In this document: positions 1 through 7,774 of the stretch, in pieces
Layout of the letters: each line of letters begins with the position of its first letter
How positions within the stretch are numbered: the first letter of the stretch is position 1
From: Subtercola sp.
GTDB taxonomy: Bacteria > Actinomycetota > Actinomycetes > Actinomycetales > Microbacteriaceae
Assembly (NCBI GenBank): GCA_025463765.1
Contig: JAODBC010000015.1
Location: forward strand, 1-64,000
Direction: 5' to 3'
DNA: 64,000 nucleotides
Notes under the pieces: model-generated
Told to the model about the DNA's origin: nothing
Seen by the model: the letters and a program-made list of their open reading frames with translations, nothing else
The model's database searches: none
Position numbers and translations under genes: made by a program

Positions 1-435
1 CGGCATCCCGACCACGACCGAGGGCAGCACCCTCCCACCCAACCTGATCCGGCTTCTCGCAGTTGACCGCGCCACCGCCGTGTTGGCAACGATCAGTTCG
101 ACCGCGTTAGCGAACCCCTGCCGCCTGCCCAACGACTCCTCACCCAACTCATGCCTACTCCGGTCAGCGACCTCCCCAGCCACCTGCGTACGCAACCCGT
201 CCACCAACATGCCCAGCCGTTCCACCGCTACCAGGCCGGCGAGCAGATCACCGTCGGCAAGCCCGCAGGGCGCGGCAGCCCGGAACGTTCCACATTCCCC
301 ACACGCCGCAACCGCCTCCGCCAACAACACACCCAACGACACCCGAACATCATCGCGACCAGCATCGCGGCAATCGGTGCGACCGTCGGTGCCGTCGGCA
401 GGGCTGCCGGTGGGGTCAGGAGATGTTGTGGTCAT
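1..435 (-). CDS. DUF222-domain (HNH endonuclease-type) protein, 3' end beyond window
   Basis: The reverse strand reads open from an ATG at 435 to the window edge, giving 145 codons. After an acidic, Gly/Asp-rich first 40 residues it contains LVDGLRTQVAGEVADRS and then a Gln-Gly-Phe-Ala-Asn-Ala-Val-Glu-Leu stretch, which resembles the N-terminal helical DUF222 domain. In actinobacteria that domain usually precedes a C-terminal HNH nuclease (the 13E12-repeat family of mycobacteria). The nuclease half, if present, lies outside the window, so its activity cannot be judged. A TATGAT hexamer sits 6 nt before the ATG and supports this start. The family is typically multi-copy in Microbacteriaceae genomes; its cellular role is not established. 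Confidence 0.75.
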   Translation of the reverse strand, partial: MTTTSPDPTGSPADGTDGRTDCRDAGRDDVRVSLGVLLAEAVAACGECGTFRAAAPCGLADGDLLAGLVAVERLGMLVDGLRTQVAGEVADRSRHELGEESLGRRQGFANAVELIVANTAVARSTARSRIRLGGRVLPSVVVGMP

Positions 436-441
436 AGTCCG

Positions 442-447
442 ATCATA
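442..447 (-). promoter_or_regulatory. -10 box of leaderless promoter for the DUF222 gene
   Basis: TATGAT on the minus strand ends 6 nt before the ATG at 435, so transcription would start at or next to the start codon. No convincing -35 box was seen. Confidence 0.45.
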
Positions 448-690
448 CCACAATACCGAGGGAAACTCACTAACTAAGGTGGTTCTGAGCGCCCCCAGAA
501 TCACGGGAATTCGCACCCCGAAACACCCACCCCGGGCATCCCGGGCTGCCGCGCCCACCGGGCTTGCCACCCAGCGGCCTACCGCACCACCAGAAATACC
601 AGCACCCACCGACACCGCCCAGATTGGGAGCGTTTTCGAAATGGCTGCTCAGATGATGGGGCTACCAAATAGCAAAACACCTATTGGCGA

Positions 691-792
691 GCCCAGCCCG
701 GTTCACGAAGCTCAGCCCGTTCACGAAGCTCAGCCCGCTTCAGAAAGCTCAGCCCGTTCACGAAGCCCAGCCCGCTTCGTGAAGCTCAGCCC
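691..792. repeat. 18-20 bp imperfect tandem repeat
   Basis: Five imperfect copies of a unit close to CAGCCCGTTCACGAAGCT stand head to tail just after the stop codon of the DUF3039 gene. Units differ by one-base indels and substitutions (GTTCACGAAG, CTTCAGAAAG, CTTCGTGAAG). Confidence 0.8.
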
Positions 793-804
793 CGCCCCCG
801 CTGG

Positions 805-1107
805 TTACTCGTCTTGCATCTTCTCGTAGATCTCTTTGCACGTCGGGCAGACCGGAAACTTGTCGGGGTCGCGGCCCGGAATCCATTTCTTGCCGCAGAG
901 AGCCTTGACCGGCTTTCCCGTCATGGCAGACTCGAGAATCTTCTCTTTCTGCACGTAGTGCGAGAACCGCTCGTGGTCGCCGGGTTCGAAGTGTTCGTTC
1001 TCGAGAAGTTCTTCAAGCTCGCGCTCGAGAGTCGCGGTTCCCCCGCCCTCGGGCAGGGCGCCCGGGCCTCCGGGCTCGGCGATGGATGATCGGGGCGAAA
1101 TCGTCAT
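805..1107 (-). CDS. DUF3039 domain-containing protein
   Basis: This 100-residue protein of unknown function matches the actinobacterial DUF3039 family. A low-complexity Gly/Glu-rich N-terminus is followed by the conserved part (residues about 45-97) with HYVQKEKILESAMTGKPVKA, a CGKKW segment and CPTCKEIY. The Cys residue plus the CPTC pair look like a small zinc-binding knuckle, which is inferred from the pattern. It is probably cytosolic, with no signal peptide or membrane segment. The ATG at 1107 is preceded by TAGAAT at 6 nt spacing, so it probably has its own leaderless promoter. The ABC permease gene ends 22 bp upstream on the same strand. Confidence 0.85.
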   Translation of the reverse strand: MTISPRSSIAEPGGPGALPEGGGTATLERELEELLENEHFEPGDHERFSHYVQKEKILESAMTGKPVKALCGKKWIPGRDPDKFPVCPTCKEIYEKMQDE

Positions 1108-1113
1108 GCCGAA

Positions 1114-1119
1114 ATTCTA
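1114..1119 (-). promoter_or_regulatory. -10 box of leaderless promoter for DUF3039 gene
   Basis: TAGAAT on the minus strand lies exactly 6 nt before the ATG at 1107. It sits in the tail end of the short gap after the permease gene. Confidence 0.45.
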
Positions 1120-1129
1120 CCGCCGCGCG

Positions 1130-2701
1130 TTACGCCCGCAGCGAGGTGGCGAGAATTTCCGGTCCGCGACGATTGACGATCGCTCCCCCGGCCACAGCGC
1201 CGAGAACTAAGACCACGACCCCGGTGATGACGCCCCACCACAGCGCCGCCGTGTGTGCGTCGGCGTCACCGAACTCGGCGATGATTCCGAAATAGATGCT
1301 CGGAGCCGAAAGCAGCAGCGTTCCTGCGACGATGCCGATCTGCACGAAGACCGACGTCGAGCCCGTCGACTGTGGCTGCACGAACGGGCTGTCACCCGGA
1401 CGGGTCGCCGCATACGGAAAACGCGCCGAAATGACGCTTCCGAGGCCGATTCCCGAGAGCAGAAGGCAGGTGCTCACCCCGAGCAGCGACGGCAGCGCGG
1501 CGCTGTTGCCGGCGAGAAACACGGTGACGACTGATCCGATTCCGATGAGCGGCAATCCGATGAGCAGCACAGGCGCCATCCGCCCGACCCGATCGGCGAT
1601 ACCGCGCTTACCAGAAACGATGTGCAGCCAGACCGCCGAGCTGTCGAGTGCGATGTCGTTGTGAATCATGAACCCCAGGAACAGGCACATCACCGGCAGC
1701 GGAATGAGAGCGTAGACGGTGAGCGGAAAAGCGACCAGCACGAACGGAACCGCCATGATGATCGGAACAATCGGAACGATCACCAGGGGCACGAAATAAC
1801 GAGGGTCACGAGACCAGTACGTCAGGCTACGAGCCGCGATCGAACCCGCGGGTGTCGACGGCAGGCTTGCGAACCACCCCAGGCCGACGGGCTCCGCCCG
1901 AGCGTCGTCGCGACGGTTCGAAAGCAGCATCACGGTGACAAGCGACCGCCAGGCCAGCCAGAGCACGATCACCGTGACAGCGGCGACGATGAAGCTGAGA
2001 AACGCAGCACCGCCCTGCCCTGTAGCGGCTGCCGCCGGCAGGGCCCACGCCGCGCCCAGGGGCGTGTAGCTCAAGAAGGCAGCCACGTTCTGCCCGACGG
2101 TGGCGCCGGATTCGCCCCAGTTCACGCTCAACGCGAGCACCACGGCAGGGGCGAGCAGCACGAGTATCAGCACGCCGACGACGCCGGCGACCTCACGGGC
2201 CCGCCGCGTCGAGAGCAGAAATGCGGCGAGCGACGACGACAGCCTGCCGAGCAGGATGCACGTCAGCACCGCGAGCCCGGCGCCGACCACGGCCAGCAGC
2301 GCCAAGCCCAGGTTGTGCGACCACGCCACCACGGTTGCGATACCGAAGATCGTGACGGCGACGACCGGAAGCGCCACGAACGAGCTGACAGCGAGGCCGG
2401 CAGCAAGGCTGCGCGGGGCGACACCGAACAAACTGAATCGACGCGGATCCACAGGATCGGCCCGTTGCAGAATCAGCGGGGCGACGGCGAAAGCCAGCAC
2501 GATGACCGATCCGGCGATGACCAGCTCCGTCTCACTGGTCGAAGCACTCGAAGCCGAAAGGCCGGCAATCTGAAGGCACACGACGATCAGCGCGATCAGC
2601 GCGACGAGCAACCCGACGGCGATCCCGAACGCACGCGTCTTGGTACCGATGAAGATGTTTCTGAGAAGCGCGAGCCTCAGTCTAAAGAGCTCAGCAACCA
2701 T
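1130..2701 (-). CDS. ABC transporter permease (ABC-2 type, polytopic)
   Basis: A 523-residue integral membrane protein with at least ten hydrophobic segments spread over the whole length and little soluble sequence, as in ABC-2 type exporter permeases. A conserved-looking loop near the middle (SIAARSLTYWSRDPRYFVPL) resembles the cytosolic loop of such permeases. Its ATG at 2701 lies inside the 3' end of the preceding ATP-binding gene (25-nt overlap), so the two are translationally coupled and form one transporter. The substrate cannot be told from sequence. The N-terminus (VAELFRLRLALLRNIF) is positively charged and cytosolic-looking, fitting the chosen start. Confidence 0.85.
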   Translation of the reverse strand: MVAELFRLRLALLRNIFIGTKTRAFGIAVGLLVALIALIVVCLQIAGLSASSASTSETELVIAGSVIVLAFAVAPLILQRADPVDPRRFSLFGVAPRSLAAGLAVSSFVALPVVAVTIFGIATVVAWSHNLGLALLAVVGAGLAVLTCILLGRLSSSLAAFLLSTRRAREVAGVVGVLILVLLAPAVVLALSVNWGESGATVGQNVAAFLSYTPLGAAWALPAAAATGQGGAAFLSFIVAAVTVIVLWLAWRSLVTVMLLSNRRDDARAEPVGLGWFASLPSTPAGSIAARSLTYWSRDPRYFVPLVIVPIVPIIMAVPFVLVAFPLTVYALIPLPVMCLFLGFMIHNDIALDSSAVWLHIVSGKRGIADRVGRMAPVLLIGLPLIGIGSVVTVFLAGNSAALPSLLGVSTCLLLSGIGLGSVISARFPYAATRPGDSPFVQPQSTGSTSVFVQIGIVAGTLLLSAPSIYFGIIAEFGDADAHTAALWWGVITGVVVLVLGAVAGGAIVNRRGPEILATSLRA

Positions 2702-4494
2702 TCCATGCCTTCAACTGCTTTGTGGCCGCCCGCCAGTTCGATGAACCGATCTTCGAGGGTGGAGCCGTTTCTGACATGATCTACGGTGCCGCTGGTGAGA
2801 ACTCGCCCATGCACGATGATAGCGACGCCGTCGCAGACCCGCTCGATCATCTCCATGCTGTGGCTGGAAAGCACCACCGTTCCACCGGCGGCGACATACT
2901 TCTGCAGAATATCGGTGACGGTGTCGGCAGAGACGGGGTCGACCGATTCGAACGGTTCGTCGAGAACCAGCAGTCGAGGCGAGTGGATCATCGAGGCCGC
3001 GAGAGCGACCTTCTTGGTCATGCCCGCCGAGTAGTCGGAAACGAGGCGATTGAGGGCATCCTGAATTCCGAAGGCCTCGGCCAGTTCGTCAGCGCGCTCG
3101 CGCACGATCTGCCCGCTGAGCCCGCGAAGGGAGCCGGAATAGTGCAGCAGCTGACGGCCCGTGAGTCGATCGAACAGGCGGAGTTTGTCGGGAAGGATTC
3201 CGATGATGCGCTTGGCTTCGGCCGGGTCTTTCCACACGTCGTGGCCGTTGACGCGCACGATACCTTCATCGGGTCGAACGAGCCCTGTGATCATCGACAG
3301 GGTCGTGGTCTTGCCGGCGCCATTCGGGCCGACGATGCCGTAGAACCCGCCGCGTTGTACCTCGAGATCGACGCCGTCGACCGCGATCGTCGAGCCGAAG
3401 CGTTTGACCAGGCCCGTGAGCGACAACACCGCTTCGGAAACCGTTTTGCTGGCGTCGACGTTCTCGGTGTTGCCGTGCACGTCGACGCCCTCGTCGAGCA
3501 CCACAACATCGATACGCTCGTCGGCGACCAGGTCGTCGCTCCGAACCGACACGTCGTCTACGACCGGAGCCTCGTCGACGATGGGCGCCTCATCGAAAAC
3601 CGGCTCGTCCACGACGACGGAGTCGGCAACCGTGGAGTCGGCAACCGGGGATTCGGCAACCACGGCGTCGACAATCACGGCATCGACGACGACATCGGCC
3701 ACGGCTTCGTCGCCGAGAACTTTCACACCGACGTTCTCAAATGCCACAGTCTCGACCGCCACAGTCTCGACCGCCACCGTCTCGACTGGCGCAGTCTCGA
3801 ACGCCTGCGAGATGCGGTCGAGCGGAGTGACCTCGGTTTCGCGCGAAACCTTCGTGGGCAGAACCTCAGTGGGCGCCGCTTCGACAGGCAGCACTTCGAT
3901 CGCGGCGGGTTCAGGCGACTTCGACGCGGGCGACTTCGACACGGGGGGCGTCGAGACGGGCAACTTCGACACGGGCGGCGTCGACACGGGGGCCTTGACC
4001 GCCGGGCGTGCCGTCGCCGGTTTGCCCTCGGCGCTGCGGGGTGTGGATGTTCGAGGGGTCGTTGCGCGTGCGGCCGGGGTTCGGGCGGTCGTGGCCCGGG
4101 CAGTCGGCGTGCGCGGCGTGGCCGCGGCAGCCGGTCGTTTCGCGGCGGCCGGCTTGCGTGCCGGCGTTTTCGGAGCCGGAGCGGGAGCCGGAGTCGACGT
4201 GGAAGCGGTTGAGTCGCGGGGCGCCGAATCGGCTGCAGAAGACGCACCCGCCGACGCACCCGCCGACGCACCGGTCGCCTCAGCAGGAGCGGCCGTGGGC
4301 TTCTTCGGCGTCGTGCCGGGCGTCACCCGTGCCGACGCCGGGCGTGGACGCGGAGCACGGCGCACAGGGGCACGAACGGTGCCTGTCGTGGAGCGAGCAG
4401 CCGCAGCCGCGCCGGCGGGCAGCGTCGTGCGTTCCGACGTGCTCACGTCGGAGTGCTCGCTGTCTTCGCTTTGGCGATCTGTGTCGGAACTCAC
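2677..4494 (-). CDS. ABC transporter ATP-binding protein with long disordered N-terminal extension
   Basis: The C-terminal ~245 residues are a complete ABC ATPase: Walker A GPNGAGKT near residue 386, a signature motif read as YSAGMTKKV, Walker B LLVLDEP with a following SVD D-loop, and the switch histidine in LSSHSMEM. It should energise export through the permease whose gene overlaps its 3' end. The first ~360 residues are unusual: Ala/Pro/Thr-rich with basic patches (residues 30-190), then an acidic Val/Asp/Glu-rich part with internal repeats such as AVETV and SKSPVS-type units. No fold is recognisable there. The start is GTG at 4494, preceded by TAGGTT 6 nt upstream. A shorter protein starting nearer the ATPase domain cannot be excluded, but the frame is open and biased throughout. 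Confidence 0.85.
   Translation of the reverse strand: MSSDTDRQSEDSEHSDVSTSERTTLPAGAAAAARSTTGTVRAPVRRAPRPRPASARVTPGTTPKKPTAAPAEATGASAGASAGASSAADSAPRDSTASTSTPAPAPAPKTPARKPAAAKRPAAAATPRTPTARATTARTPAARATTPRTSTPRSAEGKPATARPAVKAPVSTPPVSKLPVSTPPVSKSPASKSPEPAAIEVLPVEAAPTEVLPTKVSRETEVTPLDRISQAFETAPVETVAVETVAVETVAFENVGVKVLGDEAVADVVVDAVIVDAVVAESPVADSTVADSVVVDEPVFDEAPIVDEAPVVDDVSVRSDDLVADERIDVVVLDEGVDVHGNTENVDASKTVSEAVLSLTGLVKRFGSTIAVDGVDLEVQRGGFYGIVGPNGAGKTTTLSMITGLVRPDEGIVRVNGHDVWKDPAEAKRIIGILPDKLRLFDRLTGRQLLHYSGSLRGLSGQIVRERADELAEAFGIQDALNRLVSDYSAGMTKKVALAASMIHSPRLLVLDEPFESVDPVSADTVTDILQKYVAAGGTVVLSSHSMEMIERVCDGVAIIVHGRVLTSGTVDHVRNGSTLEDRFIELAGGHKAVEGMEWLLSSLD
3743..3787 (-). repeat. 15-bp in-frame tandem repeat in the ABC ATPase gene
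   Basis: Three head-to-tail copies of GCCACAGTCTCGACC (plus strand) encode a repeated Ala-Val-Glu-Thr-Val pentapeptide in the N-terminal extension. Looser repeats of the same kind continue between about 3600 and 3680. Confidence 0.75.
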
Positions 4495-4500
4495 TACCTC

Positions 4501-4506
4501 AACCTA
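4501..4506 (-). promoter_or_regulatory. -10 box upstream of the ABC transporter operon
   Basis: TAGGTT on the minus strand ends 6 nt before the GTG at 4494. It supports that GTG as the first codon of the operon. Confidence 0.4.
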
Positions 4507-4661
4507 TCAATCCCCGTTAAACCCCGCTGTCAGAAGTCTTTCGCAGAACCTTCGACTGCAGCATGTATATCACAGCGCCCGGCGACCAACCTGAGCCTCG
4601 ATCATGCGCCTTCACCGACATACAATTGGCCGTTCATACCGCGTTCGGGAGGGCACAGACC

Positions 4662-5597
4662 ATGACCGCACAGCCGCCGATCGATGACACCCAGGTGAAC
4701 CCGCGGGTTGCACGCGGAATCGACCGGGTTCTGAGCATCCACCGCCCGGTCGTGCTCGCCCACATTCGTGGATTGCGTAAGCGTCACCCCGGTTCGAGCC
4801 CCCAACAGCTCATTACCATTTTGGAGCGGCACTACCTCACAGCGGTCACATCCGGCGGCGCGGCGGTGGGCGCGACCTCTGTCATACCTGCTGTGGGCAC
4901 GGGCACGGCTCTGGCCCTGACCGGCGTCGAGACCCTCGGGTTTCTCGAAGCGAGCGCGCTCTTCGCGCAGTCGATCACCGAGGTGCACGGCATAGCGGTA
5001 GAGAACCCCGACCGCTCCCGCGCTCTGGTGATGACGCTGATGATGGGTAGCGGCGGGGTAGATCTCGTGCAGCAGCTCGCCAAGCAGGTCGGGGGTGGCG
5101 GAGTCGCCCGTACCGAGTTCTGGGGAACCATCGTGACTCGCAGCCTGCCCGCAGCGGCCGTCGGGCCTGTCGCAGACCAGGTGAAGAAGACATTCGTAAA
5201 GCATCTGATCGCGTGGACCGGCTCCACTGCTGTCGGGCGGTTGATGCCGTTCGGCATCGGGGCCGTCATCGGCGGTGCGGGCAACAACATCTTGGGCCGA
5301 CGCGTGGTGAAAAATGCCCGAACGGCATTCGGACCAGCTCCTGTGGTGTTTCCTGTCGGCCTCGAACCGACCATGCGGATGCCCGACGCGTCGTCATCCG
5401 GCGCGCCTTCAGCCGACCAGCCCAAGCCCAAGCGCGGCAGAGCCGCGAAACTGAGTGCGGAGAAGACCGTTCCGAAGCCTGCGAAGCCGGCGAAGCAGCG
5501 CAAACCGCCGAAGCCGCCGCGGCACCCTTCTTCTGAGCGAGTGGTGAATTACGGGCTGCCGGCCGATAACCCTCCACAGGCCTCGACTTCGATGTGA
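4662..5597 (+). CDS. Conserved actinobacterial protein of unknown function with hydrophobic core
   Basis: A 311-residue protein whose family I do not recognise by name. The ATG at 4662 is chosen over an upstream in-frame ATG at 4563 because GGAGGG lies 8 nt before it. Residues 1-60 look helical and soluble. Residues ~65-110 form a Gly/Ala-rich hydrophobic stretch (GGAAVGATSVIPAVGTGTAL) and a second one occurs around 185-215 (GRLMPFGIGAVIGGAGNNIL), so membrane association is likely. The C-terminal ~70 residues are Lys/Pro/Ala-rich and basic, probably disordered, possibly binding nucleic acid or anionic lipid. It stands alone between divergent and unrelated neighbours. Confidence 0.75.
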   Translation: MTAQPPIDDTQVNPRVARGIDRVLSIHRPVVLAHIRGLRKRHPGSSPQQLITILERHYLTAVTSGGAAVGATSVIPAVGTGTALALTGVETLGFLEASALFAQSITEVHGIAVENPDRSRALVMTLMMGSGGVDLVQQLAKQVGGGGVARTEFWGTIVTRSLPAAAVGPVADQVKKTFVKHLIAWTGSTAVGRLMPFGIGAVIGGAGNNILGRRVVKNARTAFGPAPVVFPVGLEPTMRMPDASSSGAPSADQPKPKRGRAAKLSAEKTVPKPAKPAKQRKPPKPPRHPSSERVVNYGLPADNPPQASTSM

Positions 5598-5655
5598 AGT
5601 GCACAGGTCTGCGTCGCCCGGGGCTCAGCGCCGACACCGCGTCACCGGGTCGACT

Positions 5656-5661
5656 TAGTAT
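5656..5661 (+). promoter_or_regulatory. -10 box of leaderless promoter
   Basis: TAGTAT stands 6 nt before the ATG at 5668. Confidence 0.45.
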
Positions 5662-5667
5662 CTCGGC

Positions 5668-5991
5668 ATGCGACAAGCGCTGCACTCACCGTGGTTTCAC
5701 CCCGACGACGAGCGCGCGCCCGCCGAGCCCGCGTACGCCGTGCCGCTTCGTGTCGACCGAAGTGAGGCTCCGCGCTATCGCTTGTTCAACGTCGGGCACG
5801 AGCGTCTTGTCGGTGTGACCCTATCGCTGTTGGGTTCGGGCGCAATGCCCTCGGTTGCTCCCCGGGCCCTCGATGTGGGCGCTGCCATCGAGGTGGTGAT
5901 CCGCGGCGACGACCTCGCTCGGCGAACTGTTCTCGTCGTGCGATGGTTTCGCCCTTCGGGAGACGAATACCTCTGGCGTGTCAGCTTCTAA
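5668..5991 (+). CDS. Small hypothetical protein, predicted beta-rich
   Basis: The protein has 107 residues and no recognised family. Alternating hydrophobic and polar residues from about residue 45 (VGVTLSLLGSG, AIEVVIRGDDL, RTVLVVRWF, YLWRVSF) suggest a small beta-sandwich or barrel. There is no signal peptide and no membrane segment. The start ATG follows TAGTAT at 6 nt spacing, as in many leaderless genes of this window. A second small gene of similar size follows 53 bp downstream on the same strand, but with its own -10-like box. Confidence 0.6.
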   Translation: MRQALHSPWFHPDDERAPAEPAYAVPLRVDRSEAPRYRLFNVGHERLVGVTLSLLGSGAMPSVAPRALDVGAAIEVVIRGDDLARRTVLVVRWFRPSGDEYLWRVSF

Positions 5992-6044
5992 GGCTGCGAG
6001 ACACCGCCGACGGGCAGTGTCTGTGCCTGATGCTTTAATGCCTC

Positions 6045-6398
6045 ATGCACAAAAAATCATCGTCTGCCGCCCTCATTCGTTCGGCCGCCGTGTTATCCGT
6101 AGCCATTCAGTGGCATCTTCCCGAAGCCGAATCGGTCGAGGCCACAGTCGAGCTGCTCGACTTCGTGTCTCCGAGCGGTCTGCCGTTGCGAAGCTGGCAC
6201 ATCGTGACCGACCCCGGCATCGACGCCGATACGCCCGCGTGGTCATCGGCTCGAGCGTCGTCGGTGCGCGCTCTGAATCAGCGGGCGCGAGTGCGAGTGC
6301 CCCGCCACGACGGCCCCTGCCTTCTTCGAGTCGGTGTCGTCGACAGCGCCGGAACCCGTTTCACCGAGACGTACCGGTTCGACCGCCGAGAACCCTGA
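6045..6398 (+). CDS. Small hypothetical protein, predicted beta-rich
   Basis: The 117-residue product has no family I can name. A TTTAAT hexamer lies 5 nt before the ATG, so it is probably transcribed separately from the gene before it. From residue 17 it reads like alternating beta strands (ATVELLDFVSPSG, SWHIVTDPG, RARVRVPRHDG, LLRVGVVDSAG, TETYRF), a pattern common in Ig-like or CARDB-like accessory folds, though no secretion signal is present. The gene ends in TGA at 6396-6398 directly in front of short tandem repeats, converging on the glycosyltransferase gene. Confidence 0.6.
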   Translation: MHKKSSSAALIRSAAVLSVAIQWHLPEAESVEATVELLDFVSPSGLPLRSWHIVTDPGIDADTPAWSSARASSVRALNQRARVRVPRHDGPCLLRVGVVDSAGTRFTETYRFDRREP

Positions 6399-6477
6399 GA
6401 CTTCGAGACTTCGAGACTTCGACGCCCGAAACGCCCGAACGCCTGAGAGTCCTGAGAGTCCTGAAAGTCCTGAGACT
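6397..6477. repeat. Two short tandem repeats between convergent genes
   Basis: Directly after the stop codon stand three copies of the octamer GAGACTTC (6397-6420) and, after a linker of ACGCCCGA units, four copies of the nonamer CCTGAGAGT (6442-6477, last two with one change). The whole 93-bp space between the two convergent stops is filled with such repeats. Confidence 0.8.
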
Positions 6478-6491
6478 CCCGCGACGCCCGC

Positions 6492-7568
6492 CTAGTCGAA
6501 ATCGACGATGACCGTGTCGGCCGCGCCTTCGAGATTGACGAACCCCGCGATGAAGCCGAACCCCCAGCTGAAGTGGATGAACGGCAGCACCGCAGCGAAC
6601 CATAGCCCCGTTCGAAAGCCCGACCGCGTCATCACCGACAGCGCAAGCACGAGCACGACAAGCACATAGGCGAGGGGCACAACCAGCAAAGCGAACAGCA
6701 CGAGTGAGACGACCGCAGCGGGGCCCAGAGCGCCCGCCACACCGCCGAAGAAGCCGATGGCACCCAGAATGAACCCGACAATCGTGGTCAGAACGATGAC
6801 CGGAGGCAGGGCGAAACGCAAGACCTTCTCTTCGGGAAAGGCCCGGGCGAACTCGCCTCGCCACAACCCCTCTGCGAAAAGTGATCGGGTGAGCTGCACG
6901 ACGCGGGTGGGCGGCGAGATCTCCAGGGCGAGATCGGGCACGAACCAGACGGTGTTTCCGGCTTCGCGCAGACGTTCGTTGAGCTCCCAGCCCTGACCGT
7001 GCCTGATCTCTTCGTTATACAGGCCGATGTCGATGAAGGTGCGCCGGCGAATGACGTGAGCCTGGGCCGATTGAGTCTGCGCCTCTGGCCCTCGCGGGGC
7101 GAGAGGGTCGCTACCCAATCCGAGGCGGTGCTGCTGCGCGATTGCGACAGCGCGCACGAAGGGAGTGTGCCCGACGGGCGTCGTACGTGCAACGAGGGCG
7201 GCGGCATCCGTTCGCTCCATCGCTCGCACCGCGTTGACCGCGAAATCGGGGGCCAGCACCGACCGCGGGTCGACGCGGATGATCAGAGCGGTACGTGCGG
7301 CGGCGATCGCCTCGTTCAGCCCCACGACGAGCGACGTCGACCTGAATTCGAGCATCGAAAGTCGTGCATCGCTCGCAGCGAGCGCGCGCACGACATCGGC
7401 GGTGCCATCGGAGCCGGGTGCGACGGCGACCACGATGTCGACGCCGGGCGCATAGTCTTGCGCGCGCACCGAGGCGATAGCCGCCTCGACGGTCGTCACG
7501 TCGTCGCGCACCACGAGAATCGCGGTGATGGGCGGCAGGACGTGAGAGGTGGGCGTGGGGTCGGTCAT
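6492..7568 (-). CDS. Glycosyltransferase family 2 protein with C-terminal membrane segments
   Basis: Residues ~12-230 read as a GT-A fold: ITAILVVRDDVTTVEAAIAS at the start, SVRAQDY, the nucleotide-site region DIVVAVAPGSDGTADVV, RVDPRS at the position of the usual DxD motif (only one Asp is retained here), and a later WELNERLREAGNTVWFVPD segment. Residues ~245-345 hold three or four membrane spans. This layout is typical of processive or lipid-linked sugar transferases acting at the inner face of the membrane. Donor and acceptor are unknown. It is the only gene in its orientation group before the HtrA-like gene, with a 206-bp gap between them. Confidence 0.8.
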   Translation of the reverse strand: MTDPTPTSHVLPPITAILVVRDDVTTVEAAIASVRAQDYAPGVDIVVAVAPGSDGTADVVRALAASDARLSMLEFRSTSLVVGLNEAIAAARTALIIRVDPRSVLAPDFAVNAVRAMERTDAAALVARTTPVGHTPFVRAVAIAQQHRLGLGSDPLAPRGPEAQTQSAQAHVIRRRTFIDIGLYNEEIRHGQGWELNERLREAGNTVWFVPDLALEISPPTRVVQLTRSLFAEGLWRGEFARAFPEEKVLRFALPPVIVLTTIVGFILGAIGFFGGVAGALGPAAVVSLVLFALLVVPLAYVLVVLVLALSVMTRSGFRTGLWFAAVLPFIHFSWGFGFIAGFVNLEGAADTVIVDFD

Positions 7569-7774
7569 CTGTTCCGCTCGGTACTAGTCGCCTTGGGTGA
7601 TTTCGCGTTGTTGATTTCGCCGTTTCGACGGGGTGCAAACAGACCGGTAGGCCCTTCGCGCCAAAGCAACGAAGAGCCTACCAGCAGCCTGCAACGCTCG
7701 CGCAGGCCACGCCTCGGCGCGGCGGTCGCAACGCTCGCGAGGGCTGCGCAGGCCGCGCAGGCCGCAACGGTCGC

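Larger units (their letters stand above)
436..804. other. Intergenic spacer without a recognisable gene
   Basis: About 370 bp lie between the DUF222 start and the DUF3039 stop. I see no ORF with actinobacterial coding character on either strand. The DUF222 promoter is at one end and a short tandem repeat (691-792) at the other. The middle is somewhat less GC-rich than the surrounding genes, which may mark a decayed segment, but no relic could be recognised. Confidence 0.5.

Noticed and set aside
1-435. Mobile element or intein hint from the HNH-type gene at the left edge
   Set aside because: DUF222/HNH proteins are common chromosomal families in actinobacteria; no terminal repeats, transposase or integrase are visible and the nuclease part is outside the window.
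2722-4594. Long open frames on the plus strand opposite the ABC ATPase gene
   Set aside because: They mirror the repeat-rich coding strand; the minus strand has complete ATPase motifs and the plus-strand translations show no domain and biased composition.
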